Source of the DNA: Collinsella sp. AM18-10
GTDB lineage: Bacteria; Actinomycetota; Coriobacteriia; Coriobacteriales; Coriobacteriaceae
Direction of reading: 5' to 3'
Length of the DNA stretch: 64,000 nt
Assembly: GCF_003471585.1 (NCBI RefSeq)
Contig: NZ_QRJO01000001.1
Span: 62,001-126,000 of the forward strand
Below the pieces are notes generated by a model. That model had not been told where the DNA came from. It worked only from the letters and a program-made list of their open reading frames with translations, and ran no database searches. A program made the position numbers and the translations under genes. Shown piece by piece: positions 33,428-43,303 of the stretch (position 1 is the stretch's first letter; each line of letters starts with the position of its first letter).

Positions 33428-34612
33428 TTACAGATGGACATCGGGATCGAGCATTTGAGCGCTCACGCGCATGGATGACGCCAGATTTTGGAAAGTTTCC
33501 AGACGCAGGCTGTCGATCTGCCCGGCGTCCTCGGCCTCGCGAACGGCGCAACCCGGTTCGTGGGTATGCGTGCAGTCGCCAAACCGGCACGCACGCGATG
33601 CCTCGACAATCTCGGGGAAGGCGCGTGCCAGACCCCGCTCGTGACCCACGAGCGGCAAGCTGCGCAGACCCGGGGCATCGGCGATCACGCCGGCGTCGCC
33701 CGGCAGCGCCACCATCACGCGCGCGACGGTAGTGTGACGGCCCTGGTCGTCGCGTTCGCGCACACCGCCGGTCGCCAACGTATCGTGGCCCAGCAGTGCA
33801 TTGAGCAGCGTCGACTTGCCGGCACCCGACTCGCCCAGAATCATGGCGCAGCTCCCGGCAGGCACGCAGGCACGGACCTCGTCCAGACCGCGGCCCTCGG
33901 CAGAAGACGTCACGATCACGCGCACGTCCGGACCCACCAGACGGCGCACGCGGTCCAGATCGCGCTCGAGCTCCCCGGCATCGCAGCGGTCAGCCTTGGT
34001 GAGCACCACCACCGGCTCGGCATCGCAGTCGAGCGCCAACACCAGCGAGCGCGCCACACGGTCGAGCAGCACCTCGCCGGCACCGAGCGCCTGCACGATT
34101 AGCACGCTATCCACGTTGGAGCAGAGCACCTGGCGCTCTCCGCGGGCACGGCCGCGCCAACGCTCAAAGCTCGTACGGCGCGGCAGTACGCATTCAATCA
34201 CGCCCATATCGTGCCCGGGAGCGCGGCGCACCGCCACACGATCGCCCACGGCAGGCAGCAGGACCTCGTCCCCACCGCGCGACTTGGCAAATCCCACGGC
34301 ATGCTCGGCGCGGAAGGTATCGTCGGCAGTCGCCACCAGCGGAAACCCACGATCCAAGCGCACCACGGCGCCAAGCTGCATCTGCTCGGGCTCCTCGGCA
34401 TGTGCGCAGAAATCATCAAAGGCAGCCTGCTGAGCTTCATCGACCGGCAGGTCATCGAACGCCGGAACGTCCTGCAGCGCGTCGAGTCCCGGCACGCTCG
34501 CCAGCAGCTCCTCGGCAGACGCGGGAGCCTCGGTCGCGAGCTTCCGACGACGATCGCGCTTAGCCCGCGCCCCCGTCGTCTTTTTCTTCGCTTTAGCCTT
34601 AGCCTTGCCCAC
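33428..34612 (-). CDS. rsgA: Ribosome small subunit-dependent GTPase RsgA
   Basis: Circularly permuted GTPase that matures the 30S subunit. 394 residues from GTG 34612 (GGGAGG). The permuted order G4 TKAD, G1 GESGAGKS, G3 DAPG is visible. The C-terminal zinc-finger ligands CRFGDCTHTHEPGC are intact. An OB-fold N-terminal domain follows a Lys/Arg-rich start. The frame is open upstream but without a ribosome-binding site. Confidence 0.94.
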   Translation of the reverse strand: MGKAKAKAKKKTTGARAKRDRRRKLATEAPASAEELLASVPGLDALQDVPAFDDLPVDEAQQAAFDDFCAHAEEPEQMQLGAVVRLDRGFPLVATADDTFRAEHAVGFAKSRGGDEVLLPAVGDRVAVRRAPGHDMGVIECVLPRRTSFERWRGRARGERQVLCSNVDSVLIVQALGAGEVLLDRVARSLVLALDCDAEPVVVLTKADRCDAGELERDLDRVRRLVGPDVRVIVTSSAEGRGLDEVRACVPAGSCAMILGESGAGKSTLLNALLGHDTLATGGVRERDDQGRHTTVARVMVALPGDAGVIADAPGLRSLPLVGHERGLARAFPEIVEASRACRFGDCTHTHEPGCAVREAEDAGQIDSLRLETFQNLASSMRVSAQMLDPDVHL

Positions 34613-34751
34613 AAGCGCCTCCCAGCACCACAAATCACAACTGAGCAGGTATTTTAAATCAAAAAGAGCTGGCCGGGCAAAGCCCGACCAGCTCACAAAC
34701 TTTCCCTCAGCCCTTATCATCCGCGCGAGGAAAGGCGGCGGAGTCACCGCA

Positions 34752-34839
34752 GGGCCCGCCCCGGAAGCCCTTTCTCCCGAACGATCCCGCAGCGCGAAGC
34801 GCGAGGACCAGTGAGGGAGAAAGGGCGTGGGGCGGGCCC
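34752..34839. repeat. Nested palindrome downstream of the P-type ATPase gene
   Basis: Two stacked perfect 11-bp stems, GGGCCCGCCCC/GGGGCGGGCCC and CCCTTTCTCCC/GGGAGAAAGGG, enclose an apex (34779-34814) with inner hairpin GCGCGAAGCGC. The apex is shared with the structure at 43499-43593. It follows the ATPase stop by about 12 bases and may act as a terminator, though no T-run is seen. Confidence 0.65.
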
Positions 34840-34851
34840 GGGCAGGTTAAT

Positions 34852-37533
34852 CTACTCCTTTTCGACCGCGCGCATGATTGCCTTGTAGATCTCCATCAGC
34901 GGGATGATCAGGAAGGCCAGGCCCAGGGCAGCGACAACGCCCTTGAGCTCAAGCGTCACGGGGCCAAAGAACATCTCGGCAAGCGTCGGCTGCACGGTTA
35001 CGATCACCGTCAGCACCAGCGCCAGCGCGGCGGAAGCCCACAGCCACTTGTTCTGCTTCTTCATGGTGAACAGCGACGCACGACGGCTGCGCATATTGAA
35101 GCAGTGGAAAATCTCAACCATGTTGAGCGTGATGAACGCCATCATCACGCCTTCCTCGTCGGCATTGCCGGCGATCATATCGGCGATATGGATGTAGCCC
35201 ATGTCAAAGTACACGCCCACAAAGAAGCTCGCCAGCACCAGCACGGTGATGATTAGGCCCTGGACCACACAGTCCAGACCCATATGTCCGGCAAAGACAC
35301 CGTCCTTGGCGTTGCGCGGCTTGCGCTTCATGATGTCGCCCTCGGCATCCTCCATGCCAAGCGCGAGCGCGGGGAAGCAGTCGGTGACCAGGTTCACCCA
35401 CAGCAGCTGCACCGGCTGGAAGATGGTAAAGCCGATGAGCGTGGCGATAAACACCGAGAACACCTCGGCAAGGTTGGCCGAAAGCAGGAACTGGATGACC
35501 TTGCGGATGTTGTCGTAGATGCGACGGCCCTCTTCGCAGGCACCGATGATGGTGGCAAAGTTATCGTCGGCGAGCACCATGTCGGCGACGTTCTTGGTGA
35601 CGTCGGTACCAGTAATGCCCATGCCCACGCCGATGTCGGCGCGCTTGATGGACGGGGCGTCGTTGACGCCGTCGCCCGTCATGGCCACGATCTGGTCGCG
35701 CGACTTCCAAGCCTCGACGATGCGTGTCTTGTGCTCGGGTTGGACGCGGGCGTACACGCCGTAGTCCTCGATGTGCGCGTCGAGCTCCTCGTCGCTCATG
35801 CGATCGAGGTCGGCACCGGTGATGGCATGGCTGCGATCGGTGACGATGCCCAGCTGCTTGGCGATGGCCACGGCGGTGTCGATGTGGTCGCCCGTGATCA
35901 TGACGGTGCGGATACCGGCATCGTGCGCCTCGCGGATGGCGTCGGCGACCTCGGGGCGGACAGGGTCAATCATGCCGGACAGGCCGCAGAAGACCAGGTC
36001 GTGCTCGAGCGCAGCGAGGCTGCAGTCGCTCGGGACCTCGGTGTAGGTGCGGCTTGCCAGCGCCAGCACGCGCAGAGCCTCGTCGGCCATGGCCTTGTTG
36101 GCGGCCACGAGCTCGGCGCGACGCTCCTCGGTCAGCGGGACGACCTTTTCGCCCTCGTAGATATGGGTGCACAGGCCGATCACCACGTCGGGCGCGCCCT
36201 TGGTGTACTGCTCGTACTCGCCATCCAGGGTCTCGACGATCACGGACATCATCTTGCGGCCCGAGTCGAACGGGGCCTCGCCCACGCGCGGATGCTCGGC
36301 AGTCAGGCCGGTGAGGCCAGCCTTGCCGGCGTCGTTGACGAGCGCGCACTCGGTCGGCTCGCCCACGGCCTCGCCCAGCTCCTCGTCCCACTGGGCATCG
36401 GAGCAAAGGGCCATACCGGCCAGGAACTTCTCCTTAGGCGCAGCGAGCTCGTGCTTGACGACGGTCATCTTGTTTTGGGTAAGGGTACCGGTCTTGTCGG
36501 AGCAGATGGTCTGCGTGCAGCCGAGAGTCTCGACGGCAGAGAGCTTGCGGATGATTGCCTGGCGCTTAGCCATCTTGGTCACGCCAAGCGAAAGGACGAT
36601 GGTCACGACGGCGACCAGGCCCTCGGGGATGGCAGCGACGGCGAGCGAGACGGCGACCATAAAGGTATCGAGCAGGGCGGTCGGGTCGGTAAGAACGTTG
36701 CCCACGCCGTGGCGGAGGATGTCAACGCCAAAGATGACGACGCAGATGACGATCACCATGATGGTGAGGATGCGGCTGAGCTCGGCGAGCTTCACTTGCA
36801 ACGGCGTGAGCTCTTCCTTGGCCTCGGCCAGGGCGCCGGCGATCTTGCCCATCTCGGTGTTCATGCCGGTGCCGACCACGACGGCGCGACCACGGCCGTA
36901 CACGACGGTGGAGCCCATATAGCACATGTTCTTACGGTCGCCGAGCGGCACGTCATCGGTGCCCGCAGCGAGCTCGATCACGTTGGCGTGCTTCTCTACG
37001 GGCACGGACTCGCCGGTGAGCGCGGCCTCTTCGATCTTCATCGTGGCGCTCTCGAGCACGCGGCAGTCGGCCGGGACGGAGTCGCCCGCCTCGAGCATGA
37101 TCACGTCGCCGGGCACGAGCTCGGCGCTCGGCAGGTGCACGAGCTTGCCGTCGCGCAGCACCTTGGACTGCGCCGCACTCATCTCCTGCAGGGCCTCGAG
37201 GGCCTCCTCGCTCTTGGCTTCCTGGACCACGCCCAGCACCGAGTTGACGATAACGACGAACATGATGATGGCAACATCGGCAAAGTCGGGCTCGCCCTTG
37301 ACCATGCCCGTGAGCGCACTGATGACGGCGGCAACGATCAGCATGATGACCATGGGGTCGGCCATCTGCTCAAAGAAACGCTTCCACAGCGGCGTCTTCT
37401 CGGCTTCCTCGAGCTTGTTAGGGCCTGTCTTGGCGAGGCGCGAAGACGCCTCGTCGTTGCTCAGGCCGAGGTTCTCATCGACACCTTGGTCGCTGAGCAC
37501 CTCCGCCGCGGCGGACAGGTATTCCTTTTGCAT
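34852..37533 (-). CDS. P-type Ca2+-transporting ATPase (P2 type)
   Basis: 893-residue membrane pump that expels cations using ATP. Actuator motif TGES at 173-176, phosphorylation site Asp346 in SDKTGTLTQ, hinge TGDGVNDAPS. M4 motif AAIPEGL (303-306), M5 NLAE and M6 NLVTD match Ca2+ ligands of SERCA-type pumps. Ten membrane segments are apparent. A cation ATPase N-terminal domain precedes M1. Alternative substrates such as Mn2+ cannot be excluded. Its leader contains an inverted repeat near the ribosome-binding site. Confidence 0.92.
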   Translation of the reverse strand: MQKEYLSAAAEVLSDQGVDENLGLSNDEASSRLAKTGPNKLEEAEKTPLWKRFFEQMADPMVIMLIVAAVISALTGMVKGEPDFADVAIIMFVVIVNSVLGVVQEAKSEEALEALQEMSAAQSKVLRDGKLVHLPSAELVPGDVIMLEAGDSVPADCRVLESATMKIEEAALTGESVPVEKHANVIELAAGTDDVPLGDRKNMCYMGSTVVYGRGRAVVVGTGMNTEMGKIAGALAEAKEELTPLQVKLAELSRILTIMVIVICVVIFGVDILRHGVGNVLTDPTALLDTFMVAVSLAVAAIPEGLVAVVTIVLSLGVTKMAKRQAIIRKLSAVETLGCTQTICSDKTGTLTQNKMTVVKHELAAPKEKFLAGMALCSDAQWDEELGEAVGEPTECALVNDAGKAGLTGLTAEHPRVGEAPFDSGRKMMSVIVETLDGEYEQYTKGAPDVVIGLCTHIYEGEKVVPLTEERRAELVAANKAMADEALRVLALASRTYTEVPSDCSLAALEHDLVFCGLSGMIDPVRPEVADAIREAHDAGIRTVMITGDHIDTAVAIAKQLGIVTDRSHAITGADLDRMSDEELDAHIEDYGVYARVQPEHKTRIVEAWKSRDQIVAMTGDGVNDAPSIKRADIGVGMGITGTDVTKNVADMVLADDNFATIIGACEEGRRIYDNIRKVIQFLLSANLAEVFSVFIATLIGFTIFQPVQLLWVNLVTDCFPALALGMEDAEGDIMKRKPRNAKDGVFAGHMGLDCVVQGLIITVLVLASFFVGVYFDMGYIHIADMIAGNADEEGVMMAFITLNMVEIFHCFNMRSRRASLFTMKKQNKWLWASAALALVLTVIVTVQPTLAEMFFGPVTLELKGVVAALGLAFLIIPLMEIYKAIMRAVEKE

Positions 37534-37543
37534 ATAGAGTCCC

Positions 37544-37597
37544 CTCCTGGGATTCGGGCCACTCAGCAGATTGATGCCCGATCATAATTCCCAGGAG
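37544..37597 (-). promoter_or_regulatory. Leader stem-loop overlapping the P-ATPase ribosome-binding site
   Basis: On the minus strand CTCCTGGGA (37589-37597) pairs with TCCCAGGAG (37544-37552), with a second inner CGGGC/GCCCG pair. The second arm overlaps the GGAGGGG ribosome-binding site (about 37541-37547). It could control translation; no known riboswitch class fits. Confidence 0.4.
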
Positions 37598-37881
37598 AAG
37601 GGCAAGGGCTCATCAAGGCTGCCGTGCTGAGCGGCAGTTGATAGTGGAGCTATGGTACCCCAAAGAGACGCGTCTAGCCAAAACAATCGGTTTGGAAATA
37701 TGGTCCGCACGCAACGGTGCAGACCGTGTGATGCTCAACATTGGTAAAACGTTTTTTCTTCGGCACATCGCCAAACTGACATATCGCCCAGATAGCAGCG
37801 GTTGGAGTGGTTGGTAAAGATTTTTCATATACCGTTTTTCCCGCAAAAAATGAACTTCCATTTCGGCATACGGTCGATTTT

Positions 37882-37912
37882 TTGGGGTATTCGGTCGGCA
37901 TTTCGTTATAAT
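37882..37912 (+). promoter_or_regulatory. Candidate promoter of pyk
   Basis: TATAAT at 37907-37912, with TTGGGG at 37882-37887 (19-base spacer), 64 bases before the pyk start. The rest of the 440-base gene-free region 37534-37975 is comparatively AT-rich; apart from the ATPase leader stem-loop I find nothing I can identify in it. Confidence 0.45.
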
Positions 37913-37975
37913 CATCTCGGTTTTATTTCTTATGGTTTATCTATCAGCGCAAGACGATGTCAGATGGAGGTCTGA

Positions 37976-39436
37976 ATGTACAAGCGCACTAAGATTGTAT
38001 GCACCATGGGTCCCGCCTGCGATAGCGACGAGACCATCCGCGAGATGATCAAGGCGGGCATGAACGTCGCCCGTTTTAACTTCTCGCACGGCTCCTACGA
38101 CGAGCACCACGGTCGCATCGAGCGCGTCCGCCGTATTTCCAAGGAGCTCGGTCTGCCTGTCGGCATCCTGCTCGACACCAAGGGCCCCGAGGTCCGCACC
38201 GGCCTTCTGGTCGACGGCAAGAAGGTTGCCGTCAAGACCGGCGATAAGATCGTCGTCACCGCTCAGCCTACGTCCGAGGATTTCCACGGCACCGCTGAGC
38301 ACATCTCCCTCGACTACCTGGCTCTGCCCTCCGAGGTCGAGAAGGGCTCCCTCATCCTGATCGATGACGGCCTGGTTGCCCTCGAGGTCGAGTCCGTCGA
38401 CGGCCAGGACATGACCTGCGTCGTCAAGAATGACGGCCTGATCGGCGAGCGCAAGGGCGTCAACATGCCCAACGTCAACATCTCGCTGCCCGCCATCACC
38501 GAGCGCGATCGTCAGGACATCCTCTTTGGCCTGACCGAGAACATCGACTACATCGCCGCTTCCTTCATCCGTGACGGCGAGTCCGTCCGTGGCATCCGCA
38601 AGCTTTGCCGCGAGAACGGCGGCGAGCACGTGACGATCTTCCCGAAGATCGAGTGCGCCCTGGGCGTCGAGAACTTCGACGAGATCCTCGAGGCTTCCGA
38701 CGGCATCATGGTCGCCCGTGGCGACCTGGGCATCGAGATCAAGCCCGAGCTCGTTCCCCACATCCAGAAGGAGATCATCGCCAAGTGCAACGCGGCCTAC
38801 AAGCCCGTTATCACCGCTACGCAGATGCTCGACTCCATGCAGCAGAACCCGCGCCCGACGCGCGCCGAGGTTGCCGACGTTGCTAACGCCATTTACGACG
38901 GCACCGACGCCGTCATGCTGTCCGGCGAGTCCGCTGCCGGTAAGTACCCGGTCGAGGCCGTTAAGATGCAGGCCAGCATTGCTCTCGAGACCGAGAAGTA
39001 CCTCCCGGCCCACGCTCCGCTCGAGGTTCCGGCCGACGCTCATGGCACCCGCGTCGTCAACAACGTTGTGGGTATGTCCGCTGTGAACATGGCTACCACC
39101 GTTGGCGCCAAGTGCATCACCGTGCCGACGACCACCGGTCGTACCGCTCGCCTGATCTCGCACTTCCGTCCCAACATGCCGATCTGCGCGTTCTCCCGCC
39201 ACGAGTGGGCCGTCCAGCAGATGATCATGTACTGGGGCGTTATCCCGCACCAGGCCGAGATTACCCAGGGCACCGTCAACGGCACGATTGTCAAGGCAAT
39301 CGAGACCGCTAAGGAGCTCGGCTACGTCGAGGCCGGCGATTTGACCGTCGCTACCGCCGGCGATCCCCGCATGAGCGTCCAGCTCGAGGACAAGGTCTCC
39401 TCGACCAACGTCGCTTACGTCGCTCAGGTGCGCTAA
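37976..39436 (+). CDS. pyk: Pyruvate kinase
   Basis: Last step of glycolysis, PEP plus ADP to pyruvate plus ATP. 486 residues. N-terminal KRTKIVCTMGPA and FNFSHG, catalytic FPKIEC, metal/substrate MVARGDLGIE and ATQMLDSM stretch are all present. There is no extra C-terminal PEP-utiliser domain. RBS TGGAGG. Codon use is strongly biased (few rare codons), as usual for highly expressed genes, and the gene has its own promoter and terminator. Confidence 0.97.
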   Translation: MYKRTKIVCTMGPACDSDETIREMIKAGMNVARFNFSHGSYDEHHGRIERVRRISKELGLPVGILLDTKGPEVRTGLLVDGKKVAVKTGDKIVVTAQPTSEDFHGTAEHISLDYLALPSEVEKGSLILIDDGLVALEVESVDGQDMTCVVKNDGLIGERKGVNMPNVNISLPAITERDRQDILFGLTENIDYIAASFIRDGESVRGIRKLCRENGGEHVTIFPKIECALGVENFDEILEASDGIMVARGDLGIEIKPELVPHIQKEIIAKCNAAYKPVITATQMLDSMQQNPRPTRAEVADVANAIYDGTDAVMLSGESAAGKYPVEAVKMQASIALETEKYLPAHAPLEVPADAHGTRVVNNVVGMSAVNMATTVGAKCITVPTTTGRTARLISHFRPNMPICAFSRHEWAVQQMIMYWGVIPHQAEITQGTVNGTIVKAIETAKELGYVEAGDLTVATAGDPRMSVQLEDKVSSTNVAYVAQVR

Positions 39437-39464
39437 ATCGCACTTGCAAGCAGATTTGCATTGC

Positions 39465-39502
39465 AAAGGGCCCGGAAGGCTTCGCCTTCCGGGCCCTTTT
39501 TT
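39465..39502 (+). terminator. Terminator of pyk
   Basis: Near-perfect stem AAAGGGCCCGGAAGGC/GCCTTCCGGGCCCTTT with TTC loop and T-run. Confidence 0.9.
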
Positions 39503-39638
39503 AAACCTTCTTCGTATGCCGCTTCATCGTTTTGTGTTCAGTCGCGAACCTTTCCGATGCCGAGCGTACCACCGAAGATGCCCTGCGACGGGAGCTGTTG
39601 GTCAATTGGGATGAACTGTTCACCGTTAAGCCGGTCGG

Positions 39639-40487
39639 CTAGCAGCTAGCGATCAGGGGGACTGCGGGAACGTCAGAAGCGGCAACGCGAGTCGCAAAGC
39701 CCACCTCGGTCAGCTCGATGACCTCGGTAAACGTTGCATCGAAAAACTCCTCAGTTAGCAGGCGGTATGGCGGATGATCGGGCTCACCGGGGTTTTCGCG
39801 CACAATCTCGTGCATAACGCCGATGGTCTTGAGCACATACTCCTTATGGATGGGATACTGCCCAAAACGCGTCGCCGCAGTATACAGACGATCGGTCGCA
39901 CGCGGGATGGAAACAATGCCGAGCGTCTTACCAAACCAGTCAAAGTCACCTTGCTTTTTAATGCGGAATTCCTCGCACGGCTTGCCGCCGTGCGCCTCCA
40001 GGTACTGATTCACGCGCGTATTCCATACGGTATCGGCCACCAGATGCGACCAGACGCCCAGCGTTAAATCGAGCAACGACTGCGCCACATCTTCGGACGC
40101 AAGCGAGAACTCACAGGCGCCGGGACCGACAACCGGCTCGGCATCCCTGTAGCGCTGGGGATAGTGCACGCGATTCAGTCGCTCGCGTTCCTCGATAATC
40201 GAGGTCGCCGCGGCCGGCGCACCGGTGGGCGAACTTTTAAGCAACGGTGCCACATAGGTATCCCAGAACTCATGCTCACGAGGCTTAGGGATAGGCTCGG
40301 GCTTGGCAAAGTGCGTAATGCGGTACGGGATGGGATCGGCAATGCCGGGAACCATATAGCCCACAAAAATGTCCGGAACCACGCAACCAAACAAAAAGGC
40401 ATTGCGATCACGCACGCTATCGGCAAGCGCACTGGTGCGCTCCAGCAAACGCTCCGTCTGAGCGATATGAATGTTCCAGCTTGGCAT
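39639..40487 (-). CDS. Zinc-dependent phospholipase C-like protein
   Basis: 282 residues from ATG 40487 (GGGGGTGG). Opens MPSWNIHIAQ with a conserved His, then FLFGCVVPDIF, an HFAKPEP and LGVWSHLVADTVWN motif, the pattern of the zinc-dependent phospholipase C family in Gram-positive bacteria. No signal peptide, so probably cytoplasmic and its activity is uncertain. Single gene between pyk (convergent) and the nickel importer. Confidence 0.75.
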   Translation of the reverse strand: MPSWNIHIAQTERLLERTSALADSVRDRNAFLFGCVVPDIFVGYMVPGIADPIPYRITHFAKPEPIPKPREHEFWDTYVAPLLKSSPTGAPAAATSIIEERERLNRVHYPQRYRDAEPVVGPGACEFSLASEDVAQSLLDLTLGVWSHLVADTVWNTRVNQYLEAHGGKPCEEFRIKKQGDFDWFGKTLGIVSIPRATDRLYTAATRFGQYPIHKEYVLKTIGVMHEIVRENPGEPDHPPYRLLTEEFFDATFTEVIELTEVGFATRVAASDVPAVPLIASC

Positions 40488-40567
40488 AGCCACCCCCATA
40501 AAAAACCTGGATAACTATACCATCACGGCAAAGCCGCGCGGGCGGCTACGCATCCCCTACGCAGCAA

Positions 40568-41362
40568 CTATTCCGCAGCACCGCTCTCGGTTCCATACGA
40601 TGGCATGGGCGCCTCGACCACGTGATGATATCGGTCGATATAGATGGCGCGGGCACCCAGGCGTCGTACCAAATCCTGATGGTGTGTGCTCATTAAGACC
40701 GTCTTGCCGGCAGCAACATAAGCCAGCAAAAAGCTGACCACGATGTCGCACGAATCCTCATCGAGTCCGTTGGTAGGCTCGTCGAGCACCAGGATATCGG
40801 GGTTCATCGACACGACGGCCGCCAGCGCCACACGCTTTTTTTGCCCGCCCGAAAGCTGATAGGGCGAGGCATCGACCAGATCGGAAACCTGGAACAGCTC
40901 CATGGCATCGCGAACGCGGCACTTAAGCTCGTCTGTCGACAGCCCCATTTGAGCCGGGCCAAAGGCGACCTCCTCGCCTACCGTGGCGCAAAACAGCTGG
41001 GCATCGGCATTTTGAAACACGAAGCCTACGCGCTGGTGAAAGCGCTGGGAAGCCACGGAATCCTTTAGAAACGCCGCGTCGACCGCATGCCCGTCGAACA
41101 GGTACGCACCCGCGTCTGCGAGCTCAAGACCGTTAATAAGGCGCATAATCGTCGTCTTACCGCAGCCGTTGGGACCGAGTAGGGCAACGAGTTCACCACG
41201 ATCGACCTGCAGCGACACACCATCGACAACCGTATGCCCCGCATAGGAGAACAGCACGTCGCGAAACTCGATGAGCGGCACGCTCTTGGCGCCAGTAGCA
41301 CCGCTCGCGCCCATCACGCCATTCGTATCGTTTGCCAAAACGTCGCCCTTCCCTATCCACAT
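40568..41362 (-). CDS. nikO: Nickel ECF importer ATP-binding subunit (NikO/CbiO)
   Basis: 264 residues. Walker A GPNGCGKT, Q-loop FVFQNADAQLF, signature LSGGQKKRVALA and Walker B ILVLDEPTNGLDE are intact. The FQNADAQLF stretch is typical of ECF/CbiO ATPases. The frame extends far upstream through nikQ; I use ATG 41362 after the nikQ stop, but a TTG 27 bases further in has a better ribosome-binding site. Last gene of the three-gene nik operon. Confidence 0.9.
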   Translation of the reverse strand: MWIGKGDVLANDTNGVMGASGATGAKSVPLIEFRDVLFSYAGHTVVDGVSLQVDRGELVALLGPNGCGKTTIMRLINGLELADAGAYLFDGHAVDAAFLKDSVASQRFHQRVGFVFQNADAQLFCATVGEEVAFGPAQMGLSTDELKCRVRDAMELFQVSDLVDASPYQLSGGQKKRVALAAVVSMNPDILVLDEPTNGLDEDSCDIVVSFLLAYVAAGKTVLMSTHHQDLVRRLGARAIYIDRYHHVVEAPMPSYGTESGAAE

Positions 41363-41382
41363 CGACGGCTCGGCCGCCCGCG

Positions 41383-42225
41383 CTACAGCACCGCGCACAA
41401 CACGGCGAGCAGCACCACGACGACCGCATAGACCGCATCGCGCCAGCCAAAGCCGCTCCGCGCGGGAGTCGGATACGCACCGGCAAAGCCACGGCAAAGC
41501 ATAGCCTCGTCCATCGCGCGGCTGCATTCCATCGCCTTGATAAAGGTCATGCCCATGATACCCGCGATCGAATCGGTACGCGAAAAACCCGCAGGCGCAC
41601 GACCCACACTGCGCAGCATGACCGATTCGGTCAGATCGTGCGCCGTGCGTCCCAGCACCTCGATGTGCTTGAGCGCCATATCAAACGTAAAGATGACCTC
41701 GTCGGGCAGCTGTAGCGTCTTGAGCGCCGCCGACATGCGGCTCCAGGTGAGCGTCCACGAAACGCCCAGCACGAACGACACGTTAATGAACGTCTTGAGC
41801 GCGATCTTGAGCATGGCGCCCGCGGCAGAAGCGCCCAGCAGCAGGGCGGGCAGTGCCAGAACCACCGCAAGCCCCGTGGCGCCGAGCGCCGGTACAAAGG
41901 TCGCACGCAGCCCGCGTACGGGGCGCACGGCAACGAGCACCAGCGCGATGGCCGCCATCAACATGAGGTACAGCGGGCTCTGCGTCAGACACACGCACAG
42001 GACGCAAACGAACATCCCCACCAGGCGCACCGGAGCCGAAACGCAAGAAAGGGCGCGGTCGACCATCGACCCGCCCTCGTGCGCGCCTCCACCCAGGCGA
42101 ACCCGCTCAAGCAGGCTCGCCAGGTGCAGGACATTCTTTTGCATCACACGATGCCGAGCCCCCGCGGGCTCGTAACGCTCCTCGGCCGCAAGCCAACTAG
42201 GCAGCTCGGCTATTGCCATGAGCAC
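41383..42225 (-). CDS. nikQ: Nickel ECF importer membrane subunit (NikQ/CbiQ)
   Basis: 280 residues from GTG 42225 (AAGGA five bases upstream), overlapping nikM by 29 bases. Five to six membrane segments and the CbiQ coupling motif FDMALKHIEVLGRTAHDL with MLRSVGRAP are seen. Transmembrane coupling partner to NikM and NikO. Confidence 0.88.
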   Translation of the reverse strand: MLMAIAELPSWLAAEERYEPAGARHRVMQKNVLHLASLLERVRLGGGAHEGGSMVDRALSCVSAPVRLVGMFVCVLCVCLTQSPLYLMLMAAIALVLVAVRPVRGLRATFVPALGATGLAVVLALPALLLGASAAGAMLKIALKTFINVSFVLGVSWTLTWSRMSAALKTLQLPDEVIFTFDMALKHIEVLGRTAHDLTESVMLRSVGRAPAGFSRTDSIAGIMGMTFIKAMECSRAMDEAMLCRGFAGAYPTPARSGFGWRDAVYAVVVVLLAVLCAVL

Positions 42226-43279
42226 CGCTTTCCTTGACCGTCAGCGAGACCAGGCGGAATGTGATGGTGAGCACCGCCACGCCAATCACGCCCGAAAGAA
42301 TATACATCACAGCCTGGCCGGCAAAGCCAAGGCCCTGCTCCTCGGAATAGGCCTGCAGATAATCGCCCGTGGGCAGGGCGTCGGCAAAGGTCGGGGTGTC
42401 GAGGCCGACCGAAGCCTGCAGGCTGTCGTCGCCAGCCTCCTGAACGGCGGTCGCGGCGCCCTCGGCGTCCCACTCACCCCAGGCGTCACCGGTGGCGAGC
42501 AAGCCGAGCGGCGTAGCCACGACAAGCACGGCGACCAGAATGAGCGTGGGAATCAGGGAAGTCTTCTTGGCGGTACCATCGGCGGCAAGCTGGCCATCGG
42601 CGGCTTCGGGGCCGACGATAATGCTCGGCGCCGTCTTCTTAATGAAGCCGTAGATGGCGGCCGTCGCCACGCCCTCGATCACGCCGGCAACCAGCATATG
42701 CGGGATCAACATGGCCGGAATAGCCACGGACAGCGGGAAGGGGCAGTACAGAGGGGCGCCCGAAGCGTTGGTGAAGAGCATCGGCTGAATACCAAACTCG
42801 ATTGCCGCGCACAGGGCCGCCAGGCACAGGCCGACCCAACCGCTCACGATGGCAGAAACCGAGGTGCCCCAGCTCTTGTCGTGCAGACGGCTGTTGAGCG
42901 CACGGAACACGATAGCAGCGACAAACGGCAGCACAAAGGCCATGTTAAAGCAGTTGGCGCCAAACGACAGAACGCCGCCGTCGCCAAACAGCAGCGCCTG
43001 CAGCGCCAGAGCGACCGAGACAGCGATAGCCGCGGCCTCGGGGCCCAGCAGCAGCGCGATGAGTGCGCCGCCGACGGCGTGACCAGTGGTACCGCCGGGC
43101 AGCGGAACGTTGAACATCATGAGCAAGAAGGAGAATGCGGCGCAGATGCCCAGGAACGCCATATGCTCGCGATCGAGCGTGGCGCGCACCTTTTTGATGC
43201 AGTGAACCCATACGGGCACCATCGCCACCGCCATAACGGCATCGGTCTGCGGGGACAGATAATTATCGGGAATATGCAT
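42197..43279 (-). CDS. nikM: Nickel ECF importer substrate-binding subunit (NikM with NikN-like C-terminus)
   Basis: 360 residues from ATG 43279 (GAGAGGG). The conserved MHIPDN N-terminus that ligates the metal is perfect, followed by six or seven membrane helices of the CbiM/NikM fold. After residue about 240 there is a linker and a NikN/CbiN-like part (two hydrophobic spans around an extracellular loop with DTPTFADALPTGDYLQAY), so M and N are fused. A NikR-type operator upstream points to nickel rather than cobalt. Confidence 0.9.
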   Translation of the reverse strand: MHIPDNYLSPQTDAVMAVAMVPVWVHCIKKVRATLDREHMAFLGICAAFSFLLMMFNVPLPGGTTGHAVGGALIALLLGPEAAAIAVSVALALQALLFGDGGVLSFGANCFNMAFVLPFVAAIVFRALNSRLHDKSWGTSVSAIVSGWVGLCLAALCAAIEFGIQPMLFTNASGAPLYCPFPLSVAIPAMLIPHMLVAGVIEGVATAAIYGFIKKTAPSIIVGPEAADGQLAADGTAKKTSLIPTLILVAVLVVATPLGLLATGDAWGEWDAEGAATAVQEAGDDSLQASVGLDTPTFADALPTGDYLQAYSEEQGLGFAGQAVMYILSGVIGVAVLTITFRLVSLTVKESGAHGNSRAA

Positions 43280-43303
43280 GAGCCCTCTCAATCAGAACGT
43301 TGT

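Noticed and set aside
37613..37915. Open frame of 100 codons upstream of pyk
   Set aside because: No ribosome-binding site, no likeness, odd composition, and it overlaps the pyk promoter region.
40568..43279. Cobalt (cbiMNQO) importer under a cobalamin riboswitch
   Set aside because: No B12-box is seen upstream; an exact NikR-type operator is present instead.
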